DNA of 64,000 bases, taken from NCBI RefSeq assembly GCF_901538355.1, contig NZ_LR593887.1, positions 868,001 through 932,000 of the forward strand. Direction: 5' to 3'. Shown in pieces: positions 45,301 through 54,888 of this stretch. A program made the translations under genes and the position numbers. Under the pieces are notes generated by a model. That model did not search any database. It was given only the letters and a program-made list of their open reading frames with translations, and had not been told where the DNA came from. The DNA is from Tuwongella immobilis (GTDB taxonomy: Bacteria; Planctomycetota; Planctomycetia; Gemmatales; Gemmataceae). Positions within the stretch are counted from its first letter, which is position 1; the number at the start of each line of letters is the position of its first letter.

Positions 45301-46338
45301 TCAGTTTGATGAGTTTTCTGGAGTTCTCCATATTTTGAGAATCGTCTTGTTTCGGAAACCTGTCATCGCTGCGATTCGGGACCCATTTGGTGAGACACAG
45401 ACCCATCGCCCGCCGGATTCTGTCGATAATGAAAGCGAGAGAGGGGGATCGTTTGAATTGAGGTCGATGATGTTGATCGTCGATGGAAGGACATTGCCGC
45501 GGTTTGCCAGAATGACAATTCGATTGCGACCCGGAATCTCAGCGAGTGCCCGGATTACGCCATTCTGAAGTTTAATTGTCCTTTCGAGCTGGTCACCTGA
45601 AAAGAGCTGGATCTCGCCAAATCGTGCAAATACCCAGCGTTTTTTATCGGCAAGCATGAGGATTGCGTCGGCTCCAGATCCAGGTATTGGAGTGTTTGAT
45701 TGGTTTGCTCCATTCTCCGACACCCAGCACACCCCACCGTTATAGGCGATTGCAATCCGTTGACTGACGGGATCGATTCGGGTATCCGTGACACCGAAAA
45801 CGTAGTTGTTGTCGATTGTGAGACGGTTCGCGGTTGTAAGAGAAAAAAAAGGGGTGAATCTTTCACCCGCCTTTGAACGTCGCCAAAGTGTGCGATTTTC
45901 CGAGTGGATGCCTGCAATCAGGCCGCCTGCATCGTCGATCGCTATCGCCGACACAATAAATGGTAACTGAGAATTCGCCGTTACTTTCCAGTTTTTATGG
46001 TTCCATTCCAACTCGGTTAGCTCGTCTCCTGAGGAAATCACCATACGCCGACCATTTGGAGAAACGGCAACATGGTCAATCCGATGTGGATGGGAGTAGA
46101 TTCGCTGTTTCGTTGGCGGATCAAGCAGATCAATCTGATAAAGCTCTGGGCCAACGGGACAAATTAATCGGTTGTTGGATGTGAATATCAAGTTGCCTTC
46201 AGGATTTCCTGTGGTATTCCATTCCAACTCATATTCTGGATTATTTTCTGCGTGATGACTCATTCCGGTTCCAAGTGTCAACCCGACGGTAATCAAACTG
46301 AAGATGAGTCCGCACTTGAACCAATCATGTGTTGACAT
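45301..46338 (-). CDS. secreted beta-propeller (WD40-like) protein
   Basis: 345 aa. N-terminal hydrophobic segment (MSTHDWFKCGLIFSLITVGL), then propeller-like strands: 'RIDHVAVSPNGRRMVISSGD', 'VSAIAIDDAGGLIAGIHSEN', 'GGRWVCVSPNGSRIAAMTGF'. The repeats are weaker than in the neighbouring WD40 gene, and GC is lower, so it is not a recent copy of it. Start at ATG 46338; the ribosome site is weak. Function unknown. Confidence 0.75.
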   Translation of the reverse strand: MSTHDWFKCGLIFSLITVGLTLGTGMSHHAENNPEYELEWNTTGNPEGNLIFTSNNRLICPVGPELYQIDLLDPPTKQRIYSHPHRIDHVAVSPNGRRMVISSGDELTELEWNHKNWKVTANSQLPFIVSAIAIDDAGGLIAGIHSENRTLWRRSKAGERFTPFFSLTTANRLTIDNNYVFGVTDTRIDPVSQRIAIAYNGGVCWVSENGANQSNTPIPGSGADAILMLADKKRWVFARFGEIQLFSGDQLERTIKLQNGVIRALAEIPGRNRIVILANRGNVLPSTINIIDLNSNDPPLSLSLSTESGGRWVCVSPNGSRIAAMTGFRNKTILKIWRTPENSSN

Positions 46339-46575
46339 AATCTTTGTTAATCCCAACTGGAACTGACCTCAGTTTCCAGAAAATGGGATCCCTTTCTTCG
46401 ATTCGTGAAGTCGATCGTTGGCGTTGAGTTTTGAAGAGATAATCTCGATTCCTTAATTTTAGCGGAAGCAATGGTACGATGCGAACTGCTTCTTTCGAGC
46501 CCCTCAAGGGATGAGAAACATCTTCAGAAATCAGAATATGTCAAAACCGAGCGATCCATAAGAACATGAACGAGC

Positions 46576-47513
46576 TTATGGTTTGGGATCGAATCGCCCC
46601 CAATCACCTGTTCCGAAATTACCATCACTCAGTTCACCCGTATTGGCAATTACAGGATGGCCTGTTATATTCGCTAATGATTGCAATCCTGTTGGTGCCA
46701 GAGCACAATTGCAGCCAGCAAGGATGATCGGTGCTCCAGGAGCCAATCGTTGCTTGATCTCCTGAAGGGTAGCCGGGTCGAGTGTCTTCACAACTAAGCT
46801 ATTCTTTGCGTCGGCAGCCGCGACACCGCCATAGTCGCCATGGCCGCTGAGGATCAGGGCACCAATCGTGCCGACAGGTTCCTTCGCTAACTCCCATCTC
46901 ACTTGTGGCCACCCACCACCAACTTGATCGACTACGCGAATATCTGCTGGCCCCACCCGCTTGATATCCGCCGCATCTCCAGCAGCGGTTGAATCCGTGA
47001 CGATTGCAAGTGACTTTGGCGGATAGGAGAACCTCCCAGGACCAGAGATTTTTGTCGCGAATTTTGGCAGCGGTTCAACTGCTTTTTTGACCTTCTCTGG
47101 ATCAGTTGTTCCGGGTTTCTCATCTACCGAAATGAACCAAACCGTGTCGTTGTAATCCCAATCGCTGATTTCAGGAGTTGCAGCTAAATCTTCGAGTCGA
47201 ATCTCGAATCCTTGATTGGATTCAAGCAGCAAGAAAGGAGTTTGATCAGCGGGGTTGGTGGAGATGGTGTTCGGATTGAGCTCAATCGAATGTTCGCCCA
47301 CGATCAAACTGCCGCCAAGAGCGACCGATACTGCATCCGATGGGGAATTAGCAATAACTTCACCGGCAAGTTGTAATCCTCCGTCAGTTACCTGGAATGC
47401 ACTCTCGCCGTGAATGCCTGTTGTGGGGCTTTCGAGCGTGACAGTAAACCAAGTCGCGGGTACATCTCGAGATTCTAACCGAAAAAATTCAACTGAATGA
47501 TTTGTGGTCGCAT
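46576..47513 (-). pseudogene. frameshifted DUF4347-like (caspase-fold) surface protein
   Basis: The frame 46576-47481 codes for 'FRLESRDVPATWFTVTLESP', a middle beta region, and a C-terminal domain with 'IGALILSGHGDYGGVAAADA' and 'PIILAGCNCALAPTGLQSLA'. The His-Gly and Gly-Cys motifs are those of DUF4347/CHAT-like caspase-fold proteins. This frame has no start codon and meets a stop at 47524. A start in another frame (ATG 47513, MRPQIIQLNFF) would join it exactly at a run of six A/T at 47482-47487, giving a normal planctomycete 'LESRDVPA' N-terminus. This indicates a one-base indel: pseudogene, sequencing error or slippage. Confidence 0.7.
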
Positions 47514-47883
47514 CTTGATTTTCTCAGCCTGGTCTGAACAAGAATGGGTCAGAATTGCACATTTCATTGAAATGTTGGTACTCTGTCGATCGTCGAAAGC
47601 AAGATTGGAGTCGTTTGCGGAAATCGACATCAACACACCTAGTTTAATTCATCTGAGCATTCGATGTCAAAGTAAATTTTACCGGGAATCGAAGTTGATT
47701 TTCTCGCTGATGTTGAAGTGATTCATGCATCAGGAGGAGATGATTACGTATTTCATCGATTTTGAGCGGAGAAGCTTGTCGAAGCATTGCGTTGCGAAAA
47801 GGGAGAGCGGTCTTGTGCCTATGGTGATGAGCATTCGCCGCCCCCCCTTGTTTCGTGACTCTAAACAACGGTGCCCCAATTGC
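47514..47883. other. intergenic region
   Basis: 370 bp between two minus-strand genes. It is AT-richer than the flanks. An AGGAGG at about 47733-47738 is followed by ATG on the plus strand, but the resulting frame has no family resemblance and runs antisense into the PepSY gene. I see nothing else. Confidence 0.35.
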
Positions 47884-49023
47884 TTATCCGCCGGTCATGG
47901 CGTTGTGCATGCCGATGCCCAGGGCGGTGGCGGCGATGGCGCTGAGGATCAGAATCACCAGGCCGATTGTGCGGGTGGACTTGATCTGCCACCACATGAT
48001 GAGGCCCGTCACGCCCCAGAAACACATCGTAAATGCCATCACGTCCACAATCACTGCCCACAGCCAGCGGCTGTTGATTTCGCTGGGGTAAACGTGCGCG
48101 GTGTGCAGCCGTAAGAGGAATCGTCGCCAACTGAGTTCCGTCGCGGGTCGGTTCTCGCCGCTGCTGCCGGTGACGGTGCCGGTCAGCGGGTTGTATGTCG
48201 CCGTCCAGGTGCTGCCATCCGCTTCGATCGGAAACGTCACATCCGGAATCGACGTGATGGTCACTTCTCCAATGGGCAGCGCCAGGCGTTCCATCAGAAT
48301 CGGAATCGTCGCTTGAATGCGATCGCGGATGGAATCGGCCAATTGCAGGCTGTTGGGGGTCGATCGCGCTTCGCCGGAACGGGGACCGCGTTCTCCGCCA
48401 TTGGGTGCGCCACGCCCGCCCGCCGGACCACGACCGTTGCCGCCGCCGGGACCGTTGGGGCTACCGATCGCGAATGGTGCCGGTTTCGGAGGGGCGGGTT
48501 TCTCGGCGGCGGATGGGGTGGCTTGCCAGCGGACCGAACCCCCGCCGTTTTTCAGGTCAAACAACACGTTGATGGTGCGGTCGCTGGTTTTGACGGTGGC
48601 AAAGGCGAAATCGCGGCCGGTGAATTTCCCCGCGCCGGCGAGTGCGAACGGGGTCGCCGGTTGTTTGACCACGTTCAACTGCTGCACGACTTGCTCGGCG
48701 GTGGTTTCGGCCGATGGGGGAGTTGCCAGCGGGGTTTCGTGGAGCAATTCCGCGCCGAAAGCGGTGAGATTGCCGCCATCACTAAAGGCATTGGGATGGT
48801 TGAATAAGAAGGCCGTGACGCCATACAGCACGGCCCACGGGAACAGAAACAGCCCAAAATACAGGTGCCCCCGACGCAGCAGATGGACGAACCGTCGGAT
48901 GAGCGGTCGTTTGGCCGGCGCGGGTTTGGCACCCGTGCCAGGAGTGGAGATCGGGGGCGCGCCGGTGGGTGCTTCCGGCGACGCGGTGATGGAACCTGCG
49001 GGTGACAAAGTCGGTTCAAGCAT
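47884..49023 (-). CDS. PepSY-associated transmembrane protein
   Basis: 379 aa. A Pro-rich N-terminal cytosolic tail precedes 'HLLRRGHLYFGLFLFPWAVL', the first PepSY_TM helix. A periplasmic part holds a Gly/Arg/Pro-rich low-complexity insert (about 190-225, PNGPGGGNGRGPAGG). Two C-terminal segments follow: 'WLWAVIVDVMAFTMCFWGVT' and 'LVILILSAIAATALGIGM'. This is the layout of PepSY-associated TM proteins, some linked to iron or flavin reductase systems. The insert is unusual. No iron-uptake gene is adjacent. Confidence 0.82.
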   Translation of the reverse strand: MLEPTLSPAGSITASPEAPTGAPPISTPGTGAKPAPAKRPLIRRFVHLLRRGHLYFGLFLFPWAVLYGVTAFLFNHPNAFSDGGNLTAFGAELLHETPLATPPSAETTAEQVVQQLNVVKQPATPFALAGAGKFTGRDFAFATVKTSDRTINVLFDLKNGGGSVRWQATPSAAEKPAPPKPAPFAIGSPNGPGGGNGRGPAGGRGAPNGGERGPRSGEARSTPNSLQLADSIRDRIQATIPILMERLALPIGEVTITSIPDVTFPIEADGSTWTATYNPLTGTVTGSSGENRPATELSWRRFLLRLHTAHVYPSEINSRWLWAVIVDVMAFTMCFWGVTGLIMWWQIKSTRTIGLVILILSAIAATALGIGMHNAMTGG

Positions 49024-49071
49024 GGTGGCAATCTCGCCGAATGGGGAATACCCGACAATTATGGAGGATTT

Positions 49072-50124
49072 TTAATATTCGCCAAGGATCTGCCCATCGT
49101 CGCGGAGCAGCAAATTCAAGAATGTGTCCAGTCCGACGTTGTCGCTGAGCAATCGGGCGGAGCCATCGGCCATGCCAATCATCACGCCGCCGGTGTGGAA
49201 GCTGTACGGCTGGCCGCTATTGGTATGGTTGATGAATTGGTAAGTGCCCGGAGCGGAATCAATCGCGCATTCCCAGGCGGCGGGGCGGCTGGGATCGGTC
49301 GGACTGATCGGCGGAACCGGGCTGCCCGCGGTACCTCGGCCGCTATTGGTGGGACTGGTGGCGGCGGTTTCGTTGTCGGTGCGATAGGCGCGCATCTTCA
49401 CCCCATCCCCGGCACCGGCCCACGCCATGGAGACATTCCCAGTCGCTTGCCGACCCTTGATATACAAATTGGGCGAACCGGCACATTCGTAGAACAACAG
49501 CGTATTACTGTAGCCGTCGGTGATTGCCGCATAGGTGGCCCCACGTCGGCGGGGATCGGTCGAGCGCGAATCCGGCGGACTCATGGCCGTGTTGAAGTTC
49601 ATCTGCGGCTCGCCTTCCTGATACCACAGCGGATGCCCCAGCGGGCGAAGCGCCGGAATGCGCGGCGAAGTATAGTCGGTGGCTTGGGCGCTGATGGTTG
49701 CATTCACGGCAATCGTGCGGTCGCCGGGCGTGGCCGGGCATTGGAACACGGGCAAGCGGGTGTTGAAAGCGGATTGCAATGCGGGTGTCCACCCAGCATC
49801 GGTCAGTTGGCCGTTGAATCCATGCAACCCGTTGGAATGGACTGCGGATTCAAATTGCTGACTGAGTGTGACCTGCTCGACATACGGCAGAATTCGCCAC
49901 AGCGATCCAGTTCGGGAATACGGGAAATAGCCCACGGTGTGTTCGTATTGGGACATCCCCAGCACGATTTGCTTCATATTGTTCTGGCAACTCATGCGGG
50001 CGGCGGCGGCTCGCACTTTCTGCACGGCTGGCAGCAGCAGTCCAATCAAAATGGCGATAATGGCAATCACCACCAACAATTCAATCAGCGTGAACGCGGC
50101 GCGTCGAATCGGCGTCTGCCTCAT
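49072..50124 (-). CDS. DUF1559 prepilin-like secreted protein
   Basis: 350 aa from ATG 50124 (GGGAG 9 nt upstream). N-terminus [20 protein letters not shown] with the standard helix, then [20 protein letters not shown]-terminus '[20 protein letters not shown]' is the family motif. It is longer than the other copies owing to an insertion around residues 220-280 ([20 protein letters not shown]). No lipoprotein gene follows; the PepSY gene starts 48 bp downstream on the same strand. Confidence 0.93.
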   Translation of the reverse strand: MRQTPIRRAAFTLIELLVVIAIIAILIGLLLPAVQKVRAAAARMSCQNNMKQIVLGMSQYEHTVGYFPYSRTGSLWRILPYVEQVTLSQQFESAVHSNGLHGFNGQLTDAGWTPALQSAFNTRLPVFQCPATPGDRTIAVNATISAQATDYTSPRIPALRPLGHPLWYQEGEPQMNFNTAMSPPDSRSTDPRRRGATYAAITDGYSNTLLFYECAGSPNLYIKGRQATGNVSMAWAGAGDGVKMRAYRTDNETAATSPTNSGRGTAGSPVPPISPTDPSRPAAWECAIDSAPGTYQFINHTNSGQPYSFHTGGVMIGMADGSARLLSDNVGLDTFLNLLLRDDGQILGEY

Positions 50125-50349
50125 CCGTCTTATCTCCCAAATCTTCCAGGCGGGTGCGAATGATCCGAGCAAGTCGGTGTTGGGAAGTGCCGCATACGGA
50201 AGTCGGTGGGCGACCAAACAGCGGGAGCAAGCAATTCCTGCGAATGAGATTCGATCTCATTAGTGAAGATGGTACTAGCCCGATACTGATTCGTCAATGG
50301 GAACCTTACCGTTTTGAAAGGATTCGGACGCTATCAATAGCATGTGTCG

Positions 50350-51210
50350 ATGATTGATCCGGCTCGCGGGTATCTGATTGACAGCATCCCGATCGTGGGG
50401 TATGAACCGCCAGAGATGGTTGCCGAAGGTGAAGGAGTGGACGGTATGCCGGATCAGACGCGGATTGTGCGACCGGGGCCCAGTGAACGCACGGTGCGGA
50501 CCGAACAAGGGGAAGTGCTGACGGTTCCGGAGGGGTGGTCGCTGTTGGAGCCGGGTGATCCGGGGCTGACGCGGCGGGTGAAGGCCGATGGGCCAAGCTG
50601 GACCGTGCAGGAAAAACGCGGTCGCAAAATCTTCACCCGAGGCGTATGGGCACCCACGGAAACGATCGAAACGATTCGCCAGGATTTGCAGGATGAGCGG
50701 GCCACGCCGCAATATGCTCGCAAACGGGCGGCGGATGTCGCACGGCGCGAGCGGGAACAGCAGGAATATGTCGGGGAATTTCGGGAGACGGTGCTGGCCT
50801 TTCTCGCGTTTCATCCGCAATATGCGGAGGTGGCCGGGCGGCTGGCCGATGCGGTGACTGCCCATGCCACCCCGGTGGGAAGTGGAACCGTGGCCCGAAC
50901 CGAGCGAATTCCGGTCGAGGAGCGTGCCGAGGCTGCGGTCATTGCCTGGATGCGGCATCAAACCACCGCGTATGATCGCATGAGCATTCCCCGTGTGAAG
51001 GGCATGCGGCGCGATGTGCGGCGGATGCTGGCTCAGCGATCCAAGACGCTGTTGGAATCGTATCGACGCGGGTTGCTGGTCGATCCGATGCTCTGCCCGT
51101 TGCAGCGTGCGCTGGCGAAGGGAAATTCGGCTGCCGCATCGGGATCGGCGAATTCGGCGAACGCGGCTCAGCCGACAGCGGAGCGGCCACCGATTGCGGA
51201 ATCGGCGTGA
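50350..51210 (+). CDS. DUF2293 domain protein
   Basis: 286 aa from ATG 50350 (a GTG at 50344 is in frame; neither has a strong ribosome site). The N-terminal part is beta-rich (VPEGWSLLEPGDPGLTRRVK). The C-terminal half holds the DUF2293 signature 'DRMSIPRVKGMRRDVRRMLA', followed by LLESYR. DUF2293 has no established function. The gene is followed 40 bp on by a phosphatase-SUI1 fusion gene and then DoxX, so the three may form an operon. A basic core would suit nucleic-acid binding, which is a guess. Confidence 0.8.
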   Translation: MIDPARGYLIDSIPIVGYEPPEMVAEGEGVDGMPDQTRIVRPGPSERTVRTEQGEVLTVPEGWSLLEPGDPGLTRRVKADGPSWTVQEKRGRKIFTRGVWAPTETIETIRQDLQDERATPQYARKRAADVARREREQQEYVGEFRETVLAFLAFHPQYAEVAGRLADAVTAHATPVGSGTVARTERIPVEERAEAAVIAWMRHQTTAYDRMSIPRVKGMRRDVRRMLAQRSKTLLESYRRGLLVDPMLCPLQRALAKGNSAAASGSANSANAAQPTAERPPIAESA

Positions 51211-51250
51211 TCGGTTGACGGAATCGACAAGGCAATCAGGAACGGGAATC

Positions 51251-51988
51251 ATGGCCAAGACACCGCCGAAGACGCTGCTGTTTCTGGGCACGGGAAATCA
51301 TCATCGCAGTCGATTGGCGGAGATTCTGTTCAATCAGATTGCGGGGAAATTCGGGCTGAATTGGCGGGCGATTTCCCGTGGGATTGCCCTGGATGCCGAG
51401 CCGGGCGTGAAGGGGCCGATGGCCGCAAAAGCCGTGGAAGCCCTGAAAAAAGCGGGCATTGTGGCAATGCTGGACACGGCCCGCGCTCCCATGACGGTGA
51501 CCGCCAGCGAATTAACCGCGGCGGATCATCGCATCCTGATTCACGCTCCCTCGCAAGCGACGCTGCTGCGCGAGCGATTTCCGGAATTCACCGGCGAAAT
51601 CGAATCGTGGTCGATCGAGGTGACGCCGGAGTTGCTGACACGGTTGGAAGCCGAAATCACCGGGTTGCTGACGCGGATGCTCAACGGCGGAGCCATGCCC
51701 GAGGCACCGCCCGAACCGCCGCCTGCCAAGCCCGCGAAGCCTGCGAAGAAGCATATCGTCAAAATTCGCCGGGAAACGGCCGGGCGACGTGGGAAGGGCG
51801 TGACGGTCATCCTCGATTTGCCGCTGAATGAGCATCAGATGGAACAATTGGCGACTCAATTGAAGAACCGCTGCGGCACTGGCGGCACCGTCAAAGATGG
51901 TACCATCGAAATTCAAGGCGACCAACGCGATAAGTTGACCATCGAGTTGGAAAAACTCGGCTACCAAGTCAAACGAGCGGGCGGATGA
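51251..51988 (+). CDS. catalytically degenerate LMW phosphatase domain fused to SUI1/YciH translation-factor domain
   Basis: 245 aa. Residues 8-150 follow the low-molecular-weight protein-tyrosine phosphatase fold: 'TLLFLGTGNHHRSRLAEILF' aligns with the P-loop V-C-x-G-N-x-C-R-S, but the catalytic Cys is Gly13 and the second Cys is His18. A Pro/Lys-rich linker (PPEPPPAKPAKPAKK) leads to residues 166-245, a complete eIF1/SUI1-like domain ('VKIRRETAGRRGKGVTVILD', 'CGTGGTVKDGTIEIQG'). SUI1/YciH proteins act at translation initiation. The dead P-loop may bind phosphate or a protein. AGGA is 9 nt before ATG 51251. Its stop overlaps the DoxX start. Confidence 0.87.
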   Translation: MAKTPPKTLLFLGTGNHHRSRLAEILFNQIAGKFGLNWRAISRGIALDAEPGVKGPMAAKAVEALKKAGIVAMLDTARAPMTVTASELTAADHRILIHAPSQATLLRERFPEFTGEIESWSIEVTPELLTRLEAEITGLLTRMLNGGAMPEAPPEPPPAKPAKPAKKHIVKIRRETAGRRGKGVTVILDLPLNEHQMEQLATQLKNRCGTGGTVKDGTIEIQGDQRDKLTIELEKLGYQVKRAGG

Positions 51989-52422
51989 TCCGCCAAACGG
52001 GGGCGATGCGGATGAGCACTGGAGCGAAAATTGGCCTGGGATTGATGGGGATTTTGTACACCCTGGCCGGGGTGAATCATCTGCTCAATCCGGATTTCTA
52101 CATGCGCATTATGCCGCCTTATCTGCCGTGGCATGCCGAACTGGTGTTCTGGAGCGGCATCGCGGAAATGCTACTGGGCGTGCTGGTGCTGCTGCCGGCG
52201 ACTCGACGATTGGCCGCGTGGGGGATCATCGCGCTGCTGATCGCCGTGTTTCCCGCCAATCTGCACATGGCGTTGCACACCGAGCAATATCCGCAAGTCC
52301 CCGCGTGGGCACTTTGGCTGCGACTGCCGATGCAGGGGCTATTCATCGCCTGGGCCTATCGTTACACCCGAGCGGATTCGGCGGCAGAATCGGCGGCTGG
52401 TCCCGGCACCGATGCGGCGTGA
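51985..52422 (+). CDS. DoxX-family membrane protein
   Basis: 145 aa with four predicted helices: 'IGLGLMGILYTLAGVNHLLN', 'ELVFWSGIAEMLLGVLVLLP', 'AAWGIIALLIAVFPANLHMA' and a C-terminal one. This is the DoxX/DUF4870-like small membrane family, often linked to redox homeostasis. The ATG overlaps the previous stop (ATGA, 51985-51988), so it is translationally coupled; ATG 52006 is an alternative. The Ala-rich C-terminal tail overlaps the end of the convergent glycosyltransferase gene by 61 bp. Confidence 0.83.
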   Translation: MIRQTGAMRMSTGAKIGLGLMGILYTLAGVNHLLNPDFYMRIMPPYLPWHAELVFWSGIAEMLLGVLVLLPATRRLAAWGIIALLIAVFPANLHMALHTEQYPQVPAWALWLRLPMQGLFIAWAYRYTRADSAAESAAGPGTDAA

Positions 52423-53921
52423 TCGGGAGCACTCCCGAGAGAATCCTGCATCGCGGAATCATCCACCGCCGCCGCCAGCAGCCAAAAATACACAGTGACC
52501 TGGAAGTAATTGATGGCCGCCTGGATGTTCCAAAAGCTGAACATCAGTATCACGCTGCCAATGAGGCCGGCGACTTGGAGCGGCGAGCGAATGCGGAGCC
52601 AACTCCGGGCGCACAACCAGCCCATGCAGAGGAGTTGGCAGACGAAATATCCCGAACGCGGGAAGGGAATTTCCAGCCGAGCGAACAAACTCGGCATGCC
52701 CAGAAACTGCGCTTGAATTGGCCGGTCGAGGTGCTTGCGGAGCATGCTGGTGAACATGCCATCCGCGTTCCACGCCAGGAATGGCCCGATGGTGACGACG
52801 GCGGCGATGGTGGTGCCGATGATTAACGGCCAGAACGGGAGTGCGACGAATAGCGGCAAAATCAGAAAGATGCCGTACTGTTTGCCCGTGAGTGCGAGTC
52901 CGATCAAGCCATATCCGATGCGGTAGCCCGATTCGATCAGCCACAATCCCCCCGTGAGCAGGGCGATAATCACCGGTTCGTACCAACAATTTTCGATGAG
53001 TACCGTGCAACGCGGCATCAGCCAGTATGCCGTGCTGATGAGAAACGCCATCTGCGGTGGTTGTCGGCGATACGCCAATACGGTGAGCATGAGCGCGGCA
53101 GCAATGTCGGCGATCACGAGCAGAACGCGATAGTCAATTCCTGCCGTAACCAACGGCACACCCAGCAGATACGGCAATGGTGGATACCCAGCAGGACGGT
53201 ACATTGGTGGATCACCCGTTGCCGCATCCGGCGATTTGGGATCGTAATAGATATTGGTCACGTCCAAATCATAAGGATCGTTCCCCTGAGCAATCGCCAG
53301 CGATGATTCGACGATGAGGTAATAGACATCGATCTCGGGCTTGGCAGTAATCAGCGGGGTGGCGATTCGGAGCCACACGCCCAGGGCGATGATGCCTGCG
53401 ATGGTCAGCCCGCGACGGCGAAGGATTCGGTCATCGCTCCAGGTGGCCCACAGAAACCAAAGCTGCCCGAGAATGGCGCTGACCTGAATGATGCCGTGGG
53501 CGCCTCGCATCCCGGGGTAGAAGAAAATCGACGTTTCGACAGAGAGAAGTAATCCGCTGGCAACCATACTGACCAGTATGGTGATGAGCGTGGGAGGCTG
53601 GATCAAGATTCGAAGAATTGTGACGCCATAGATGGATCGGGCGATCCAGCCGAGGGCGGGATCAGGACTCCAAAACGAGAGTCGGGGAAGATCATGCGAG
53701 AGTGCGGTAAAGACCGCGGTGGTGAGAATTCCGATTCGCAGAATGGAATGGGTGCGATTGCCCCATTCGGCACCCGTGTACCGCCCAAAGATCAGCATCC
53801 CAAAGGCGATCAGCATCAGTGCGAGTTGCCGCTCACGATCAAAGAACGAAATGCGCGGGGCGATGAGTAGCCACAGGATGCACGCCATTGCGGTGAACGC
53901 GCAGCTACGAATCGAAACCAT
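52362..53921 (-). CDS. multi-pass membrane glycosyltransferase-like protein (GT87/DUF2029 type)
   Basis: 519 aa with about a dozen hydrophobic segments. An external loop, 'EIDVYYLIVESSLAIAQGND', then DPYDLDV and 'YRPAGYPPLPYLLGVPLV', is the pattern of GT-C family 87/DUF2029 mannosyltransferase-like proteins that use polyprenyl-phosphate sugars. Later 'ALTGKQYGIFLILPLF' is also typical. Its stop lies inside the 3' end of the convergent DoxX gene; the last ten codons are Ala/Ser-rich like the overlapping tail. No other cell-wall gene adjoins it. Confidence 0.8.
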   Translation of the reverse strand: MVSIRSCAFTAMACILWLLIAPRISFFDRERQLALMLIAFGMLIFGRYTGAEWGNRTHSILRIGILTTAVFTALSHDLPRLSFWSPDPALGWIARSIYGVTILRILIQPPTLITILVSMVASGLLLSVETSIFFYPGMRGAHGIIQVSAILGQLWFLWATWSDDRILRRRGLTIAGIIALGVWLRIATPLITAKPEIDVYYLIVESSLAIAQGNDPYDLDVTNIYYDPKSPDAATGDPPMYRPAGYPPLPYLLGVPLVTAGIDYRVLLVIADIAAALMLTVLAYRRQPPQMAFLISTAYWLMPRCTVLIENCWYEPVIIALLTGGLWLIESGYRIGYGLIGLALTGKQYGIFLILPLFVALPFWPLIIGTTIAAVVTIGPFLAWNADGMFTSMLRKHLDRPIQAQFLGMPSLFARLEIPFPRSGYFVCQLLCMGWLCARSWLRIRSPLQVAGLIGSVILMFSFWNIQAAINYFQVTVYFWLLAAAVDDSAMQDSLGSAPDHAASVPGPAADSAAESARV

Positions 53922-53959
53922 GGTGCGTACTCAGAGCAGGGTGGATCGAGTGGGGGGGC

Positions 53960-54271
53960 TTAGTTCTCGCTGAAATGGAGTTTTGTGGTGGAATCGAGTC
54001 CGAGTGGGTCTTGCAGGAAGCGCTTTTGGCAGGCCGGGCAGAGCGCGTATTGCATCTTTTGATACGCGGGGAGCAGCAGATTCAAGTCGCTGTCGCTATC
54101 TGCTTCTTCTTGTTCGCAGATGAGTTCGTGCATGGCGTCGAGGTGGTCGCAGTCCGGATCGGCGGGCGGCAATTGGGCCAAATCGGGAGCGGGGTAGACC
54201 TCGATCTGAACGGTGAACCGGGTTTCGGATGTGAGAGCTTTTCCGCAGGCATCGCATGAAAAAGGCATCAT
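53960..54271 (-). CDS. small zinc-ribbon-like hypothetical protein
   Basis: 103 aa from ATG 54271 or 54268. N-terminus MMPFSCDACGKALTSETRFT has CDAC, and near the C-terminus 'YALCPACQKRFLQDPLG' has CPAC, so two CxxC knuckles could hold one zinc. Between them lies an acidic stretch (DCDHLDAMHELICEQEEADS). Cytosolic, function unknown. It lies 38 bp upstream of the glycosyltransferase gene on the same strand. Confidence 0.72.
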   Translation of the reverse strand: MMPFSCDACGKALTSETRFTVQIEVYPAPDLAQLPPADPDCDHLDAMHELICEQEEADSDSDLNLLLPAYQKMQYALCPACQKRFLQDPLGLDSTTKLHFSEN

Positions 54272-54681
54272 CGCGGCACGCTCACTCTCTTCGCTGAATC
54301 GGGGACTGCTTGTTGGTCTCGATGAAAGCAATTTCATCGCTGGTGAGAGAACCGAAACCCGAATCCCCTCTATCCATCCGTCGCAGTTTTGTGGGTTTCT
54401 GTCAAGTTGAATCTGGAATGAGTCGGGAAATGTTGCGAAGGTCGCATCAATGAATGGTGATGCCGACCAGCCTGGCGGAAATTACCGATTGACCAGGAAT
54501 TCTTTTCCGACCGGCGTGGTTCGAGTCCGCGGATGCACGCGAAAATGGAAGGAATCCGATTGCCGTAACCATTGCAATGAATTGAGTTTCAGGAAAATCT
54601 AGTCGAAAATCTTTTTCGCTGGCATCGTGGTTGCACATTGTTGGATCATCGGCAAAACCGGCCCGCTCAAGGAGGTTTGTA
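54272..54681. other. intergenic region
   Basis: 410 bp between a minus-strand zinc-ribbon gene and a plus-strand small gene. AT-rich stretches around 54400-54420 and 54560-54610 may hold promoters for either side. No supported frame, repeat or hairpin. Confidence 0.35.
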
Positions 54682-54888
54682 ATGACTGTGCGCGAACAAA
54701 ATTTGCAGTGGTTGGGCGATTTGCTGGAACATTTGCGAGAATGTCAACAACGGCTGACGTGGATGGAGAATCCCGAAGCACGCGCGATGTTGACGGAGGC
54801 GATGCAGCGGGATCTGGCGAGCTGCCAACGCATTTGCGATGCGCTGAACGCGGCTCCACGGACGCGCGTGCTGGCGAAGGTGGCCTGA
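54682..54888 (+). CDS. small helical hypothetical protein with strong ribosome site
   Basis: 68 aa, mostly helical: MTVREQNLQWLGDLLEHLRE, then CQQRLTWMENPEARAMLTEA, ending RTRVLAKVA. AAGGAGG is 6 nt before the ATG, an ideal Shine-Dalgarno, which argues for high translation. Heptad-like leucines suggest a helical hairpin or coiled coil. Family not recognised. Confidence 0.75.
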   Translation: MTVREQNLQWLGDLLEHLRECQQRLTWMENPEARAMLTEAMQRDLASCQRICDALNAAPRTRVLAKVA

